DNA of 64,000 nt from Neoscytalidium dimidiatum (Eukaryota > Ascomycota > Dothideomycetes > Botryosphaeriales > Botryosphaeriaceae): assembly GCA_037367355.1 (NCBI GenBank), contig CM074705.1:2046001-2110000 (forward strand), given 5' to 3'. Both the position numbers and the translations under genes were made by a program. The notes under the pieces are model-generated. The model ran no database searches and had not been told where the DNA came from. It saw only the letters and a list, made by a program, of their open reading frames with translations. This document shows positions 34,522 through 46,987 of this stretch, one piece after another. Each line of letters begins with the position of its first letter. The stretch's first letter is position 1.

Positions 34522-37342
34522 TCACTCAAGTTTATTCTCCCAATACATCCTCGCCAGTTTCATGTCCTTCCACCCTACGAGTCCGATCAAGCCAGTCGGC
34601 CAATTGACACCATTGCATGCATCCCACACATGCTCAGGTAGTGGCGACGACTTCTTCTGCAGCGACGACAGCACGCTCGCCTCCAAACGGTCCTGAACCG
34701 ACAAAGAAATCGTAGTAGAAGAAGGGTCGCTCGGGTCCTAAAGCCGTGGAAAGAATCCGGAATCAGTATTTTAGTTGCCTTTCACCGAGATAAGGCTTAC
34801 CCTCACGGAGCAGGAGGGTAATCGAAGGCTTGAAAAATTCGGGAAATTTCACACCTGCTCGACCACCCTGCCGGTCTCCATCACACCCGCTCCCTCCTCC
34901 ATCACCTCATCCACTCTCCCCTGCCACGAGCCAGGATCACTGCTCGCCTCGCCCCCAAACGCAGCATCCCCCCTCATCACCCCATCTCCGACCGTCAGCG
35001 GCACGCAGCCGCCGCCCGCGCTCCTAGTAACATCCAGCATGGAGAAGTTCGGCGCCTGCAGATTGGGTGTGTCACCGTGCATAAGGATGTGGCGCTCGGC
35101 CATGCCGAGCATCTGCTCCTCCGAGACGCCGAACTCGCGGCCGATGTGAAGGAGGCGTCCCTGCAGCCACAGGCGCTGGCGCTCCGGGATGCATTCGACG
35201 TTCGCGGCGACGAAGACGTGCCAGACGAGGAGGAAGCCGCCGAGGGCTTCGGCGGCTGTGACAATAGTCAGCGCCGGGTTCTTCTCTTCCTTTTTTCGGG
35301 CTTTGCTATTGCTGAGGGGAAGAGAGGGGTAGGAAAGACTTACATTCCCGGTCCTGTCCGACCTCGATGGCGCGTTCTTGCAGGTCGAAATTCATGTGAA
35401 AGGGGATGCTGGCGCAGAGATCATCAATAAGGCCCTGCGTGATGAAATGTGTGTTGGCGAGGAGAGCCTTGACGGAAAGATCGGCCGAGGTGGGCGAGAT
35501 GACGGAACAGCAGGCCATGATGATAGATAGCGTGAATACACGCGTGATGCGGTAGTCGTTCCAGATGTGGGAGGTCCAGACGTCCGCATACGCATGGACG
35601 GGGCCGATCCAGCGGTCGGCGTGGCGCACATCTGAGGGCATTTCCGATGTGTACCCGACGGTCCTGTGCGCCCAGAAGTCCGAGAGAGATGTCGCCCATT
35701 CCTGTAAGTCACTGTCGACTTTGCGGGCAGCACCAATGAGGGACCATGCTTCCGCGATTTTGTCACCGCGGACTTTGTTGTTCATCAAGGCGCGGACGCG
35801 TGATCGTAGTGCTGGGAGGACCATGGAGATGACGACGAGGCGATTGGCAGGGTTCTCTTCCTGGACGGCCCATCCGGGGATGCCAGGAAATTCTTCGACC
35901 GGCTTGCATTGTTGCATGGCGTTTGTTAACTACGCGAGTCAGTATCCAGATTGACGATGCGGACGGCTTTAGCATACCATCATGCCTCTGACTGATTGGA
36001 AAAGCTTTCGTGATGACTCTTGCTCTAGCTGTTGCGGACCTCGAAGCTTGGTCAAAGTAACGGCGCCGTCGATATGGTGTGCCCAGGCGGAAATGGACTC
36101 GCTTGTTCCGGTTACAGACTGACGTCGTATCAGTACATGCTGAATAATAAATTGATGAAATGGTATTACACAAGTCTTGAACTCTTCAATATATGATGAC
36201 GCAGCGACTTGCATGAGGCGGCGTTTGTGGTTTTGAAATACCTCGTAGAGTACAAACATCATGATAGTGAGCAGAACCTCATCCGATTTCGCTTGTATAG
36301 GGTCCTGTAATGCCTGCTGCGTTTTCTGCAGCGCTTGACCGTAAAATCGCGCAGCCTCCCTCATCATGGGAGCCCGGCCTGGATAATTCCCGAGGACTGA
36401 CAGAGACACTGCATGAGTTGCAAGGTGTAACGGTGACGCTTCCGGGGTTGCGTTGTAATATGGTACAAGGAGGTCGAAAAATCCTCTGGCGCTTTCCGCT
36501 TGCGGCGTTGGAAGGACGAAATTCCGAAAGAAGAACGCGGTGGCTTGGTTTTCTATTGATATTTGGAGGCCATGGGGTATAGCGAACCCCCTTAACGCGA
36601 AGAAAGCGTTGAGCAGAGAGCTTTCCGGGGGAAATACGCGGGAGTCGCTCCATGTGGGTGTTATTCCGGTCTGCTTCACGACGGGTAGGGAAGCTTCCTC
36701 TTCATTCGAAGACTGTTTAGGCGACTCCGCACTACAGAGTATTAGCTAGCGTAACGATATCGAGCGTCCATTGCCTAAATCCAGGTTCTGTAACGTCAAC
36801 ACAGAGTGGACAGGTTGGCATGACGTCACTGAGTATTCTGGCAGCTGCTAAATTCCTTGTGAAATCCACGTGGACGAGCATAGTATGCCAGGGGCAATGC
36901 CAGTCTGAAACCATGCTGCAGAACAGAACAGGTCGAGGGCAGCCTTGATGCTACGGCAGTTGAAGGACGACATACCTTGGCGAGGAGTTGGCATTTGAAC
37001 CAGAGGGGCTAGATTTCTGTTTCGACGCAGCCCGTTTGGTCCTGCGAGCAACGGCGGCATTCTCGTTTCGAAAGATGAGGTCGAACTCGTCAGGAAAGCC
37101 GGGGCAGGTTCTGCCTGACTTCCTGCAGTTACCGCATGAGGGGCGTACTTCGTCGCACTGCGATCAATTAACATGACGCATTCTCAATAAGACAGAAAGC
37201 ACCGGTTGCGGATCGTGGGGACATGCGGGGCAGCCGGTGGTTCAGGGCTCGCAAGGACAGCCAAAAGTAGGAGAGGACGTACTCTGATTCGACGCGTCTT
37301 GCAGGTCTGGCACCCACGACTCGGCTTTCCGGTATAGACCAT
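34522..37342 (-). CDS. Zn2Cys6 fungal transcription factor
   Basis: Seven exons: 37283-37342, 36976-37157, 36170-36731, 35978-36118, 35344-35929, 34855-35255 and 34522-34737, giving about 715 residues. The binuclear zinc cluster spans intron 1: GCQTCKTRRIR|CDEVRPSCGNC, with Cys11, 14, 21, 28, 31 and 38 (C-x2-C-x6-C-x6-C-x2-C-x6-C). A Ser-rich linker follows. The rest is the helical middle-homology region of fungal C6 factors (for example ESARGFFDLLVPYYNA, QSVRGMM, CIPERQRLWLQGRLLHIGRE). The ending GLIGLVGWKDMKLARMYWEN is conserved in this subfamily, which supports removing the last intron (GTGTGA...TTTAG). Reading through that intron would stop the protein at 34849. The target genes are unknown. 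Intron 2 is long (244 bp). Confidence 0.9.
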
Positions 37343-39011
37343 GGTCAGTGTTTGGGGATGTGCGGATGCTCGCAAGGTTCACCAAATGGGGCAAGCGGAA
37401 GAGAGGGCACCCCACGAAGGAGCATGCCTCACCCGCCGTGGCGCGAGGTATAAGTATAAGTGAAGGGTCGCCGTGCTCGGCCAGGGGAAGAGCGGACCCG
37501 CGGGATCCAAGCTTGCTGCCTAAGGAAGCGTGGCCGCGAAGGAGGCCTCGCACGCGCGACGGCGACGGTGGGATATTCCGAAAATAACCCTGCGGCCCAG
37601 CACCCGGAGCAAGAACAGACGAACGCTGACGATGCCGAAATGAGCAGAGGTCGAAAGCTACGGGGAGCAGAGGAGCTTGGGCGTCTCAAGACGGGAGGTC
37701 ATGGTGAGTGGTTTCGGGCCAGGAAAATCCGGATCCTTGCACGAGATCAGCACGCCGGCTGGAGGTTCCCGGGCGTGCGGCGTTGCGGCAGCGGAGAGGA
37801 AGAGCGGATGCACCGAGGCCCGCGCCCCGAAGTGCAGCAGGAGTGGTAGAGGCGGCGTCTCAAGTTCGCAAGCGTTCCCGTTTTGGGAGCAAGCGAGCCC
37901 GCTCGGCCACTCGGCCCCTGCGGATGAGCGACTCCGGGGCCTACCGGCAAGAACCGTCGCCAGCCATCCACGTCGCGCCCGCCGCCCTACAGGCGCCGTC
38001 TGCCGTCGTATATCTCGCACTGCAGTAGACGCCGCTAGACGCCGCCCGGAAACGTCACAATGGACTGATCCAGCACCACCATAGCTCCCCAGAGCCGCCC
38101 AACGCTGCAGATCTCGAATCTCCGCGTCCTCAGAGGCTCGACGATGAGGACTTCCCGATCTCCCCGTGCGAGGCTGTGCAACCGCAAGCGAGCGATCATC
38201 CGTCATCCGCTGCGGCCCATTGTTAGCCCGCCGCAGGATTGAATGCCTCCGCTGTGTACGAGACGCCCCAGCAACCCGCACAAAAGCAACGGTTGCCGCT
38301 TACGGCCGATTTTGTGCAGACGACTTAGCGAGCCTGGCGCTGTAACGGCAAATCCACTGCCAGGCCGAGAAGCGCCCGCAAGGCGTGCGCGAGCAGAACC
38401 AGTAACCATCGTCGAACCACACGCCTCGTCAATCGTCGGGTCAACAGCCGGCATCCGTGTCGAGATTGTGAATTTGCATCTGTCGGTTCTGGCTCCGGCC
38501 TGCTGCATCACCACGGCTCCTTGTCACCCACCCGTCAGTTGCTATGAATCGCTGTAGCAAAGCTCGACAGGACCGTCCCGCGAGAACGCCGCAAAGTGAC
38601 CCCTGGGTTGTGGCTGTGCTGGGTGCGCAGATTGCGTTTTGCTTGACTGCGAAGTACTGGTGAAGAGCAGGGAGCTGTTAAAAAAAGGTACGTCATCAGA
38701 CGAAACGCCGGCTCGTCAGAGTCCATCACTATTACGGCCAGAGACACGCAACTTTAGACGAAAACGCCAAGATAAGACACCGGGGGGTTTTGGCGTAACT
38801 ACTGAGCACAAGCTCCACACACCACAGTCAACTACAGATGTCCGTCTCTTTCAGGCGCCGGTATAGATCGCCACACAACGTGGCCTGTCGGTCCGACCCC
38901 TGGAGCCGATGGTCTCTGCTGGCCTTGTGACCGTCGAGTCCAGAGGCTAGAGAATCGTGACAAGATGCACTTCGTATTTTGCAGCGCTACTGTAAGGTCC
39001 AAACTCTGAAT
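37343..39011. other. Long upstream gap of the Zn2Cys6 gene
   Basis: GC-rich to ~38.6 kb, with long but unsupported open frames (for example minus 38281-37658, which begins with GTG). No motif. Probably regulatory and leader DNA. Confidence 0.4.
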
Positions 39012-39557
39012 TCAGGGGCGATCTCGTGGTGAATTCCGCACTGGATCTTGCAACGTTGGAGGCAGCGAATGAGGTGGCATTTTGGTAGAATGGTGGCTTC
39101 GGCAGGATCCTACTAGCGTAGGTACCACGGTGGGCTGCAGAAAGGTGGTATCTCGAGTTTGATATGTCGATGCGTCCTGATTCGTGAATAAAGAAGAAAG
39201 ATCATACGACTCCAAGGTTGAAACTATTGTTTGAGTCCGTGTGTCTTCCAGCCTCGGTACTGCACATGTCATAAAGCGCTCTCTGGACCCAAAATTCCAA
39301 TATTCTTGGTGATGTAAGTTAGAGCAGCTCGCATGGTGAAACCCGTCGTGTTGGTGATCGACATGCCTAGTTGAGCATGCGGTGATAGAGGTGGCATGTG
39401 GTGTGTGAAAGTAACTGCATGTGCATCGCTGCCCAATTGATGTAGCCGAGCGGGATGCGGACAATCTCTTCGAACGCGCCAAGGTAAGGGCGCTGCTGGA
39501 GTGACGAAACGCGGAGGTTGTGATGAAGGGTGCGAGCGACGTCGTGGGCGCAAGCAT
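39012..39557 (-). CDS. Doubtful ORF with a presequence-like start
   Basis: An ATG frame of 181 codons is divergent from NUO-24, with starts 127 bp apart. The first ~40 residues (MLAPTTSLAPFITTSAFRHS) are Ser/Thr/Arg-rich and lack acids, like a mitochondrial presequence. The remainder is His/Thr-rich and matches nothing I know. A different frame within the same stretch (LGAFEEIVRIPLGYINWAA) also looks coding. If a gene exists here, its exons are probably not this simple frame. Confidence 0.25.
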   Translation of the reverse strand: MLAPTTSLAPFITTSAFRHSSSALTLARSKRLSASRSATSIGQRCTCSYFHTPHATSITACSTRHVDHQHDGFHHASCSNLHHQEYWNFGSRERFMTCAVPRLEDTRTQTIVSTLESYDLSSLFTNQDASTYQTRDTTFLQPTVVPTLVGSCRSHHSTKMPPHSLPPTLQDPVRNSPRDRP

Positions 39558-39684
39558 TTCAAAGCTGCTTTGTTCTGGCGGTGCGTGATTGGCTGGCGGC
39601 GCGACGGCCGGGGCGCCAAGGCTGGAATCGAGGACGTCAAAGTAGATTGCCCGACAAGCGCAACTTCAACCCACCCCCACAACC

Positions 39685-40718
39685 ATGGCCTCCAAGCTGA
39701 CCCCGTTCGCTTTGCGGTCGAGCCTGCGCGTCGCCAGGAGGGCTGCCAGGCCCCAATGGCGCGCCCTCTCCGCCACACCCCGCGCCCGGAGCGAGTCCCT
39801 CGCTGTCGTACGTAGCCCGCATCCCGGCTGTCCGCCGCACAGCTACCGCCACCACCGCCAATGCCATCGCGCTGACCTTGCTTTCGCTCCTGCTTGCAGC
39901 ATAGAGACACCCCCGAGAACAACCCATCGATACCCTTCAAGTTCAATGAGCAGAATGAGAAGCTCATCCAGGAGATCCTCACCCGCTACCCCAGCCAGTA
40001 CAAGAAGGCCGCCGTCATGCCGCTGCTCGACCTTGGCCAGCGCCAACACGGCTTTACTAGCATCAGCGTCATGAACGAGGTCGCCCGCATCCTCGAGATG
40101 CCGCCCATGCGCGTCTACGAGGTCGCTACCTTCTACACCATGTACAACCGCGAGCCCGTCGGCCGCTTCCACGTCCAATGTTGCACCACGGTATGTCGGA
40201 AAGGATGAATACGATGAATTGGATATTGACGGATGGAATGGCAGACTCCTTGCATGCTCCGGGATAGCGACGGCATCATGAAGGCCATTGAGGAGGAGCT
40301 CGGCGTGACCCAGGGCCACACCACCAAGGACGGCCTCTTCACCTTCACCGAGGTCGAGTGCCTGGGCGCCTGCGCCAACGCCCCCATGGTCCAGATCAAC
40401 GACGACTACTACGAGGACCTGACCCCGGAGACGACCAAGTCGCTGCTCAAGGCCCTGCGCGAGGCTGCCAAGGCCACCGGCACCGGAAGCGCCGACGGCC
40501 TGGCCACCTCCACCATCCACATCACCGGCGAGGCCGATAGCCGCATTCAGACCCCCAGCGAGGGCCAGGGCCGTACCTACACCGCCAATGGCGTCAAGAT
40601 CCCCGCTCCTGGCCCGCTGAGCGGAAGGGACACATGCGAGCCCGCAAAAGGATTGACGTCGTTGACCTCAGAGAAGTGGAGCACGGAGGTTTTCAGGAAG
40701 GACGGTGTCCTGGATTAG
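39685..40718 (+). CDS. nuo-24: NADH:ubiquinone oxidoreductase 24-kDa subunit (NDUFV2/NuoE)
   Basis: Exons 39685-39807, 39900-40190 and 40245-40718, all phase 0, give 295 residues. The presequence [20 protein letters not shown] targets mitochondria. The body reads [20 protein letters not shown] and [20 protein letters not shown]. The [2Fe-2S] cluster N1a ligands are Cys136 and Cys141 (CTTTPC, built across intron 2) and Cys177 and Cys181 ([11 protein letters not shown]). The subunit sits in the matrix arm of complex I next to the 51-kDa NADH-binding subunit. The C-terminal extension ([19 protein letters not shown]) is usual in fungi. All cluster ligands are present. Confidence 0.98.
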
Positions 40719-41489
40719 AGAAGCGTTGTGTATATTTATGTAGGTATTCAAGATTTCAAGATTTCAGTTGCACGGGAGGGCAACCATGGAAATAGCCCCC
40801 AATCTAGTTCCCGGCGTGATATTGACCAATTTAGCGTTGCCATGAAGATTTGAAGAATCCCCTTTGGTTTCTTGCGGGATTTTGAATATTGCCCGGCCCG
40901 TATCCTACAAGGGTGATTTGTCTAGTACTTCGAAAGGACTACCATTTATCCGCAATGAGAAATATATTGGATGGTGTCCAACCAAAACCAACTTCCGAAG
41001 CAATTACTATCGCCTAATCGCCGGCCTTTTTGAACGAGACCACGGCCTCTATAAGAAGTTGGTTTCTTCGATGTACCAGCGCTGAAGAAAATTCGTTAGA
41101 GTCGTGTCCTATTAAAATACATCTCTGTTCCAATCCTATTCTCTGGTTACGACCCGGCGTAAGTGGACAGATGAAACCAACCACTTGTGTTGCAGTGGAA
41201 CACATCTCGACAGTTGTCGTACGAGTACAAGACTCTCAATGGCCCCCTTCCTTCTATCTCGAACGGCGCTTCTCAGCAGTAGTCAAACGAATGCGACGAC
41301 ACTAGGGGAACCGAAGAATCCGATCAGTTTTTCAGCCCCCCCAAGGCCCCATCACGTCGTAGTGATGATGAGTCCAGGGGTTGTAGATGTCTGCACAACG
41401 GTATTTTCGTGTGTTAGAAGCTCCTTTAACATCTTGTGTTTAGTCTCTTATGATCGACTACAAAGCTATGGGGCATAATTGAAGAGGTA
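40719..41489. other. Gap downstream of nuo-24, no supported gene
   Basis: 3' UTR, then DNA with short frames only. Nothing recognised. Confidence 0.4.
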
Positions 41490-41925
41490 CTACCATTCAG
41501 CATAATGTGTATATGACTAGATAAGGGTTTTTTTTTTTCTTACCAATCTAGAGCACAGGGGATGCTGACTACCGAGGACGCATCGGGTCTCTTGGGAAAG
41601 AGAGAGAGACCTACAATATACCAGCCCTAGTAACCGTGACGTCTCTATCCGACGGGACGGCGACTGATTATAAAATAATATAAGTGCACAAAAGTAAGAC
41701 TCTATTGTTTATTCAAGCTTGCTTAATGCTAGAAAATATAAGCGAACTAACTAGCATATAGACGTGCCCTGTTATTCGATAAGTAATATAGACATACTCG
41801 ACAGCTCGACAACGCATATTAGACAAGACACTAGATAAGGCTACTAGATCCGACGAGTGGCATTTTACGAGGCGAGCTATACGGGTAACTAAAGAAAGTT
41901 AATGTTGCCGGCTATTCTTGCAGGA
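41490..41925. repeat. AT-rich decayed element, possible LTR remnant
   Basis: A sharp shift to AT- and TA-rich sequence (TTATAAAATAATATAAG, CTAGATAAGG, TAGACATACTCGACAG) with no open frame. A balanced patch near 41600-41670 contains ccgtgacgtctctatccgac, like the ends of fungal retroelements. No flanking duplication was found by eye, so the element type is unproven. Confidence 0.4.
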
Positions 41926-41990
41926 TAGCATGGCGACTCTAAATCAAAATGCAGTGATGGCGGGGAGGTATTTCACAGCATAAGAACAAA

Positions 41991-42160
41991 TGAGTAAGTG
42001 TGAGTAAGGGTGAGTAAGGATAAGTGATAGTGAGTATTGGGAGTGAGCGTACAAATGGTAAGTGAATACGAGTGAGGGTAAGTGAGAGTAAGTGAGGGCA
42101 AGTGAGGGTAAGTAATTATAAGTGAGAATGAGGGAAAGTAAGTAAAGGTGAGTAAAGGTG
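41991..42160. repeat. Degenerate GTRAGT(G) minisatellite
   Basis: About 170 bp of short tandem units built on GTAAGT, GTGAGT and AGTGAGGGT, with strong strand asymmetry: the plus strand is almost free of C. Units drift between 6 and 12 bp. It does not match the TTAGGG telomere repeat. Confidence 0.8.
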
Positions 42161-45100
42161 GTGGTTCCATCTTTGGAGACGTCTGCGGATGATATATGGT
42201 TGAAATGAATAGTATGAAGCTTTGTATTGTGACTATCCACTGGCATTCTATGCCAAACTATACATATTTCTCTAATTTGCCTTTCACTCATGGCTGTCTT
42301 GGACCAGGTAGAGACGGATGTACGGGACTTCCATCGGCTCCAGTGACAGTAGATTGAGGGTCCGTCTATGTTTCCCAGCTGCATAAAAGCAGATATATTG
42401 TAGGATCTCAAGTTCGATTGCTGGGAACAGTGAGGAATACGAAAGTGCAGAATCGTGCGGGCAATGTCAGATGCTCTCGACCTGAGCCTGCGCTTGTAGC
42501 AGGGGTACAATTGATGAAAGCAAAAAGGGTAACGTTGAGGACAGCTCGGGTGATGGTCAATGAACTTATATTCCCTTATTAGGTTTCCTCAGCACCGAGC
42601 AGTTGATTGAGTCACACTCTACAGCGTGATTACTTCTGTACAAGGCAAGGCAGCTATACTAATGACAAGAAAAGAAAGGTCTGGTGTAGCGGGCATCTAT
42701 ACGATGCACAATACTTCGTCGGCTAGATATGCTGGAAGGGTGAAAAGGATCGATTCCCTTATATCGTTCTGGCGCGGGATGTTCTTACGGACTCGGGCTT
42801 CTCCACCTCCTGGAAAGATGGCTGGTACGTGGAACTTACAATCCGGGAAGATAGAATGTTGGCCTGTCTTCAAGAGTTATCAGTGCAGCTATCCTTCCCA
42901 CTCGGTGCAACTATTATTTTCAATATGGTGGTATCATAACCTCTTGTTCCCTTGTGATCTGATACTGTGTTGCTCCAATTTGCGGAAATGAGACTCGAGC
43001 GCCAAGAACGTGCGTGAAACGGTGGTAGTCTCCTGATCCTGAATATGAGTTATACTTTCTGATATTTTGGAGATTTTGAAGATAGTGGTGTTGCATCCGT
43101 TTTGAAGAATCCCTGGAGGGCGGATTGATGATAATTACTCAGTGTTTCATGAGTTATCGAAAGACGTAGTTTTGGTCCGCAATTGTGCCCACATGTGACA
43201 GAGAAGAGAGGCCGGAGATTATCAAAATGGCGCAGAAGGGCGTATTTCTCGTGAAAATCTCCATTACTAACGTATATTAGGCTTCTCATCCATAGACGAG
43301 TGACTAATCCAGCCCAGTCACCCATAGTCAATCAGTAAATCCTTCTCTGTGGTTTTGCCGTGAAGAGGATGACTCGGCATTATGCTCCCGAGAACTAGAC
43401 TTCTACATTCACGTTGGGCACCAAAATTTTAGTCAAGAGCTCCCATTTACCACCTGGAGCTTCGAGGTTCCGGAATCCGAGCGATTATTTTCAACTAAGT
43501 TATAGAGTGTGTGTTGGAGCAAGTTGCCACCTCACGTACAGTTTAATTCTGTACACAGTGTAGCCTCAATCCTATTTCCGTCACAATCTCTGTCGCCAGA
43601 GAGCAGGGTTGTGATCATCTATCGTTTTATTCTCTTTCAGAAGCTCTTCGAGTCTAAGCGAGGGTTGTGGACTCGGTTTCCGCATTTCGCAAGCTGCGGC
43701 GAGATGAATTCCGCCATCCTTGCTAACAGCCTGTAGTCACTCTAAGAGTCGATACCAAGTAGCTGACTATTTTGTAGGCAATATGCGAAGGTAGGTTTAG
43801 TGCGAATGTCGAGGACCGTGCTGCTAAACTTTCGAGGTTCCCGATCACGCTGTATGGGTAGACAAGAACTTAGAATTGTGGGCTGACTGCTTCGTTTCAC
43901 ATGCCGAACACGAACTCAGGCTACAGTCTCAGTACCATGGCTGCTCCCTGCTCAAGTAAGCCTCAATTACGCAAGTGACCTTGATCCAGGAAATCGGAAA
44001 GGACAGGTACAAACTTCGCAGCCCACCATGAGCATACCATCAAAGGTAACGGAAAAACCCGCCTTACTCGCGGCGAGTTAACTCTGGAAACAAGTATGGT
44101 AGTAGGCAGTTTCGTGAAACACGCTTGACCCTCGAACGACTCAAGTGGTGGCGATGGTGACAAGAAAAGGTTGCCAAGAGAGTAGGGAAATCTTATCCCG
44201 TAAGGCTAAAGAAGTGTTGAGCTTAAATACAAAAAAAGATGAGACGGGGGTTGTTAACCAGAGACGAATTATTCAACTTTAAAATCTTGAGAGATGGTTG
44301 TGTACCGAAGGTTAGAAAAGCTTGATGGGTGGAATACCGAGATTTCGGCGAAGCGTTAAGGTTATTTGAAGGTTGTTCGGACGTCAATTACGAAGAGTGT
44401 GGGGTACGAAGAGCATCGACGTGGCATATTCACATAAGCAATGGATGGTGGCAAGGGATGGCGCAGCGAGTGGGTTCCTGCTGCTGTTCGATTGGAGTAG
44501 CTCGACTACAACCTGGACATTCTTGATGTAGCAATGATGTTCGGGGAGGTATATTGGTACACGATCTAATAATCATCGTGCCATTGAGTTGGATTTTCGC
44601 GGGATTCGGACAAGGAAATAGCAGCACCGCATTATCAACTGCTACCACAAGATGTACGGAGGCCATCCTACGACCAGAAGGACAACGACATTGTTTCTCC
44701 ACCACTTCGGGAACCAAGCCTAGAGGTATAATCTGGTCTAACTTCACCGATCCAGAGACTTGGCACAGGGAGCACAAGGAAATGCGGCAAGGGTTCATGA
44801 ATAGTTCGACGAGAAAGCTATTCTGAGCACAGGGCCACGCCGCATATCTGCAGTTTGAGCTAAGTCCACCGGGGCGCTGCGGGCATTGAAGTGAGCCCTC
44901 TGCCGACCAGCCAGGCGTGTGTTGGAGACTGACACCTAATCCGGACGCGATTGCTGGAAATGGACATCAATATCTCGGCGCTGCCGGACGTACGCTCCAA
45001 CGGCCCACGACGCTTAAGTTTGGGACCCGTCTGGCATCCCTGGCCGAAGCACCATTCGACTTGACATGGGGCTAGCGAATGCCAGGAGCGAGGCCATCTC

Positions 45101-46582
45101 AAGACGCAGCGCACACTCCTCGCACGGCAGAATGCTCGGCATTGGTATGAACACGCCATGGTAACGTATGCTTTGTCGGTGCGCAAGCTCGGAGCTCGGG
45201 ATTAGCAACAAAAGCCAGACGCTGGTGGCTTTCTAACGGTCAGAGACGGGACGCATCTCGGACAGGTCCGCATGAAGCGTAACGACGTGGGTAGAACAAG
45301 CCACCTCGACAGCAGTTGCCTCTGGAAGACTCAAAACACCGCCAAGCTATTCATAATTGCAGATCATACAGCACGGCATTCAGAACATCCTCGCAAAACA
45401 GCCTCATAAATCCTTCCTCTATTCCGATCAGCGCAAGTCTCACAATGGTAGCCGTCCGTCCCTCTCGCAGTGGATGCCGGGGCAGACCGTAAATTTCCGC
45501 GGTTTTCCCACCAACAACGGCATATTGAACAGCTGGCGCCGTCTGTTGGCCATATGCCGCACACCAAGGAGGCAGATCAAACACAGCCAAGACTTTTGCC
45601 GATGGGGCTGTCTTTTCGATCGCGGAAGGGTTCCCTTTCGGAAGCACGCAGTCGACGAACAGGGACGATCTTACGTAGGCGGGCAACGCGTAGCGGGTAC
45701 GTAAGCTGAGCTACTTGCCATGCGTACATACGCGCCGCTCCAGTTGCAGGAGTGCTCGGTTGGAGCAGCAGGCCCGTTTCGCAAGGCATAATGCTCCCTC
45801 AGCTCTTTCTCAGACCCGTGCTACCTTCGTTTCACCTGACGTGCCCGTCAGCCTTACCGGTAGCTAGTTGCTCGAGAGGGTGATGGATGATGGTGCTTGG
45901 TCACCTTTCTTCTCGAAGACGTGCCATTCCGCGCTTCGGACGGAATTGGGCCGACCGATCGCTTCCCTCTCCAAGTCCGAGAGGCAGCGGGAAGGAATTC
46001 CCGAATGCTGACCTGCTCCGGCAACCAGCACCATGAACTCACGAAAAATGTATACTACAAACGGAATACCAGATGCTCTGTACCAGTATGGACATCTACT
46101 GGACGCGCTTTGCCGAAGAAACTCATCAAGAGGCAAAAGTGCCGCGGTCTCCGTCCTGCTCCAACCAATCACAGCCCCCAGATCTCCGCTCCCGTAATCA
46201 GGACTCCGCGAACCTCGGCTCATCTCACTCCACTTTCCTCCCCAGAAAGCTGCCGACGGCGCAAGTCTGGGGGGGAGGAGGAGGAGGAGGGGGGAGGGTT
46301 TGGATGAGCGAAGCCAAGCTGCCGAACCACCACCTTTAAGTCAACGGCCGACGAAAGCGATAGAACTCCGTCCTGACCGCCTCTCCGCTTCCTCCCTCTC
46401 AGCACACCTCGAAACTACTTCTACCTTTGCGCTCCTCGCAGCTGCTCGCGTGCCCGACTCCCCCACGGATTCCGCGCGCCGGCACCAAACCACACCAACA
46501 ACTAACACGAAAAGTAGCGTCCGCACCCCACCCCACCCCACCGTACCAACCCCGTCGCACATCGGCCGAGGCCTCCTGTGGG
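42161..46582. other. Gene-poor region of ~4.4 kb
   Basis: Only short unsupported frames. A minus frame at 45698-45351 (FVDCVLPKGNPSAIEKTAPS, then FDLPPWCAAYGQQTAPAVQ) looks coding-like but has no good start; GTAAG and CTCAG sites near 45700 could belong to an intron. A plus frame at 44560-44826 is similar in quality. No family is recognised. From 46.2 kb the DNA is GC-rich and probably the cytochrome b5 gene promoter. Confidence 0.35.
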
Positions 46583-46604
46583 AAAAAAAAAATTTTTTTA
46601 AAAA
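46583..46604. repeat. A10-T7-A5 block in the cytochrome b5 gene leader
   Basis: Homopolymer runs that can fold back, 28 bp before the start codon of the cytochrome b5 domain gene. Confidence 0.75.
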
Positions 46605-46631
46605 GAAAACCAACGCCAACCAACAAAAAGG

Positions 46632-46987
46632 ATGTCGCAATCCTTCACGGCCAAGGACGTGGCCTCGCACAGCACGGTGGACAACGGGCTGTACATCATC
46701 ATCGACGGGTCCGTCTACTCGCTGGCCTCGTTCGTCGACGAGCACCCGGGCGGCGCCAAGATCCTCAAGCGCGTCGGCGGCAAGGACGCCAGCAAGCAGT
46801 TCTGGAAGGTAAAACAATACGCCCCTGCCCCCCGCCTAGTCTCGGGTGGGTTGGGAAAGGAGATGTGCAGGGATTGGGATGGCTGACTGTTTGTCTTCGC
46901 GCTGTACAGTACCACAACGAGGGCGTGCTGAAGAAGTACGCGCCCAAGCTCAAGGTCGGCGAGATCAAGGAGGAGGCGAAGCTATAA
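46632..46987 (+). CDS. Soluble cytochrome b5 domain protein
   Basis: Exons 46632-46808 and 46910-46987, phase 0, give 84 residues: one cytochrome b5 fold and nothing else. The heme ligands are His38 in [11 protein letters not shown] and His61 in KYHNEG. The domain begins [20 protein letters not shown]. There is no C-terminal membrane anchor, unlike microsomal b5, so the protein should be soluble. It could donate electrons to a partner enzyme or bind heme. The 101-bp intron falls before the second heme-ligand helix. The ATG at 46632 is the first in frame. Confidence 0.93.

Noticed and set aside
33968..34525. 185-codon minus frame downstream of the Zn2Cys6 gene
   Set aside because: It has no ATG and overlaps the last exon end; no motif.
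37658..38281. 207-codon minus frame
   Set aside because: It starts with GTG, is low in complexity and lies in GC-rich upstream DNA with no family signal.
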